A stretch of DNA of 6,275 nt from JBALVO01 sp036961445. GTDB lineage: Bacteria; Pseudomonadota; Gammaproteobacteria; Pseudomonadales; Halieaceae. Each line of letters opens with the position of its first letter. The stretch's first letter is position 1. Positions 5,997 to 6,275 of this stretch are shown piece by piece. Location of the stretch: positions 1-6,275 of the forward strand of contig JBALVO010000171.1 of NCBI GenBank assembly GCA_036961445.1, given 5' to 3'. A model generated the notes under the pieces. The model searched no databases and was not told where the DNA came from. It saw only the letters and a program-made list of their open reading frames with translations. A program made the translations under genes and the position numbers.

Positions 5997-6275
5997 AGCT
6001 GGAGGAAATCCAGAGGGGCGCTGGCACTGATGTCCACGAGGCCGTTCGCTACCAAAATTTCTCCGTCAAGATTGAGCTTGCCATGCATTGCGAGTCGCAT
6101 GTTGCGGGCATTATGACTGAAATAGCCCGACTCTGGAATTGCATTGCGGTTGGGACGCCCACACACGATGGAAAAAAACGTACGGGCGAAGCGAGTGCAC
6201 GGTTGCTCTATGAGTGTCAGGCGCACAGGACCCTGCTCCTGACCCCAAAAGGGGCGCATGCCAAAGGCCAGGCGC
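5993..6275 (-). CDS. Diacylglycerol/sphingosine kinase-type lipid kinase, C-terminal part (5' end outside window)
   Basis: Only the last 93 or so codons are present, and the frame is open through the right edge, so ATG 6259 is probably internal. The visible part corresponds to the C-terminal beta-rich domain of the DAGK_cat/YegS/LcbK-type lipid kinases: FGMRPFWG at the edge, SIVCGRP (6229-6170 region), a Ser/His-containing GYFSHN segment, the hallmark LNLDGEIL (residues 62-69 counted from Met at 6259) and a closing SAPLDFL. Such enzymes phosphorylate diacylglycerol or a related lipid with ATP at the membrane; the ATP-binding GGDGT loop would lie outside the window and cannot be checked. The stop codon overlaps the start of the TAM41-like gene by 4 bases, implying a shared transcript and coupled translation. 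Its product, phosphatidic acid, would be the natural substrate of that neighbour. Confidence 0.75.
   Translation of the reverse strand, partial: RLAFGMRPFWGQEQGPVRLTLIEQPCTRFARTFFSIVCGRPNRNAIPESGYFSHNARNMRLAMHGKLNLDGEILVANGLVDISASAPLDFLQL

Noticed and set aside
6000..6012. Strong Shine-Dalgarno-like GGAGG on the plus strand
   Set aside because: It lies within the minus-strand lipid-kinase-like coding sequence, and no credible plus-strand gene follows it.

Overview
The window reads as a gene-dense bacterial chromosome segment given over to cell-surface glycan and lipid chemistry. All seven genes encode enzyme-like proteins of the envelope-modification type: a sulfotransferase, three or four glycosyltransferase-like proteins, a nucleotidyltransferase resembling the mitochondrial CDP-diacylglycerol synthase TAM41, and a diacylglycerol-kinase-like protein. 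Base composition is moderate, roughly mid-50s % G+C by eye. Short intergenic gaps, TTG/GTG starts and protein style suggest a proteobacterium, perhaps a marine gammaproteobacterium. That placement is inference. No RNA genes, insertion sequences, CRISPR arrays or phage genes were seen, and no gene-free stretch exceeds about 105 bases.

Layout from left to right: (1) a plus-strand PAPS-dependent sulfotransferase, whose frame is open to the left edge; (2) a minus-strand GT8-like glycosyltransferase (copy A), convergent with the sulfotransferase; (3) a plus-strand ELM1-family protein, divergent from copy A across about 96 bases; (4) a second minus-strand GT8-like glycosyltransferase (copy B), whose 3' end overlaps the ELM1 gene tail-to-tail by 26 bases; (5) a minus-strand family-2 glycosyltransferase; (6) a minus-strand TAM41-like nucleotidyltransferase; (7) the C-terminal part of a minus-strand diacylglycerol/sphingosine-kinase-type protein, running off the right edge. 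Genes 7, 6 and 5 are packed like one operon (4-base ATGA overlap, then a 9-base gap). Copy B follows after 103 bases that hold a possible promoter and a small hairpin.

A working model, by inference: the kinase-like protein makes phosphatidic acid (or another lipid phosphate), the TAM41-like enzyme activates it with CTP, and the glycosyltransferases and sulfotransferase build and sulfate a glycan or glycolipid head group. The most notable points are the pairing of two families best known from mitochondria (ELM1 and TAM41) in one bacterial envelope locus, and the duplicated GT8-like gene whose copies bracket the ELM1 gene as direct repeats.
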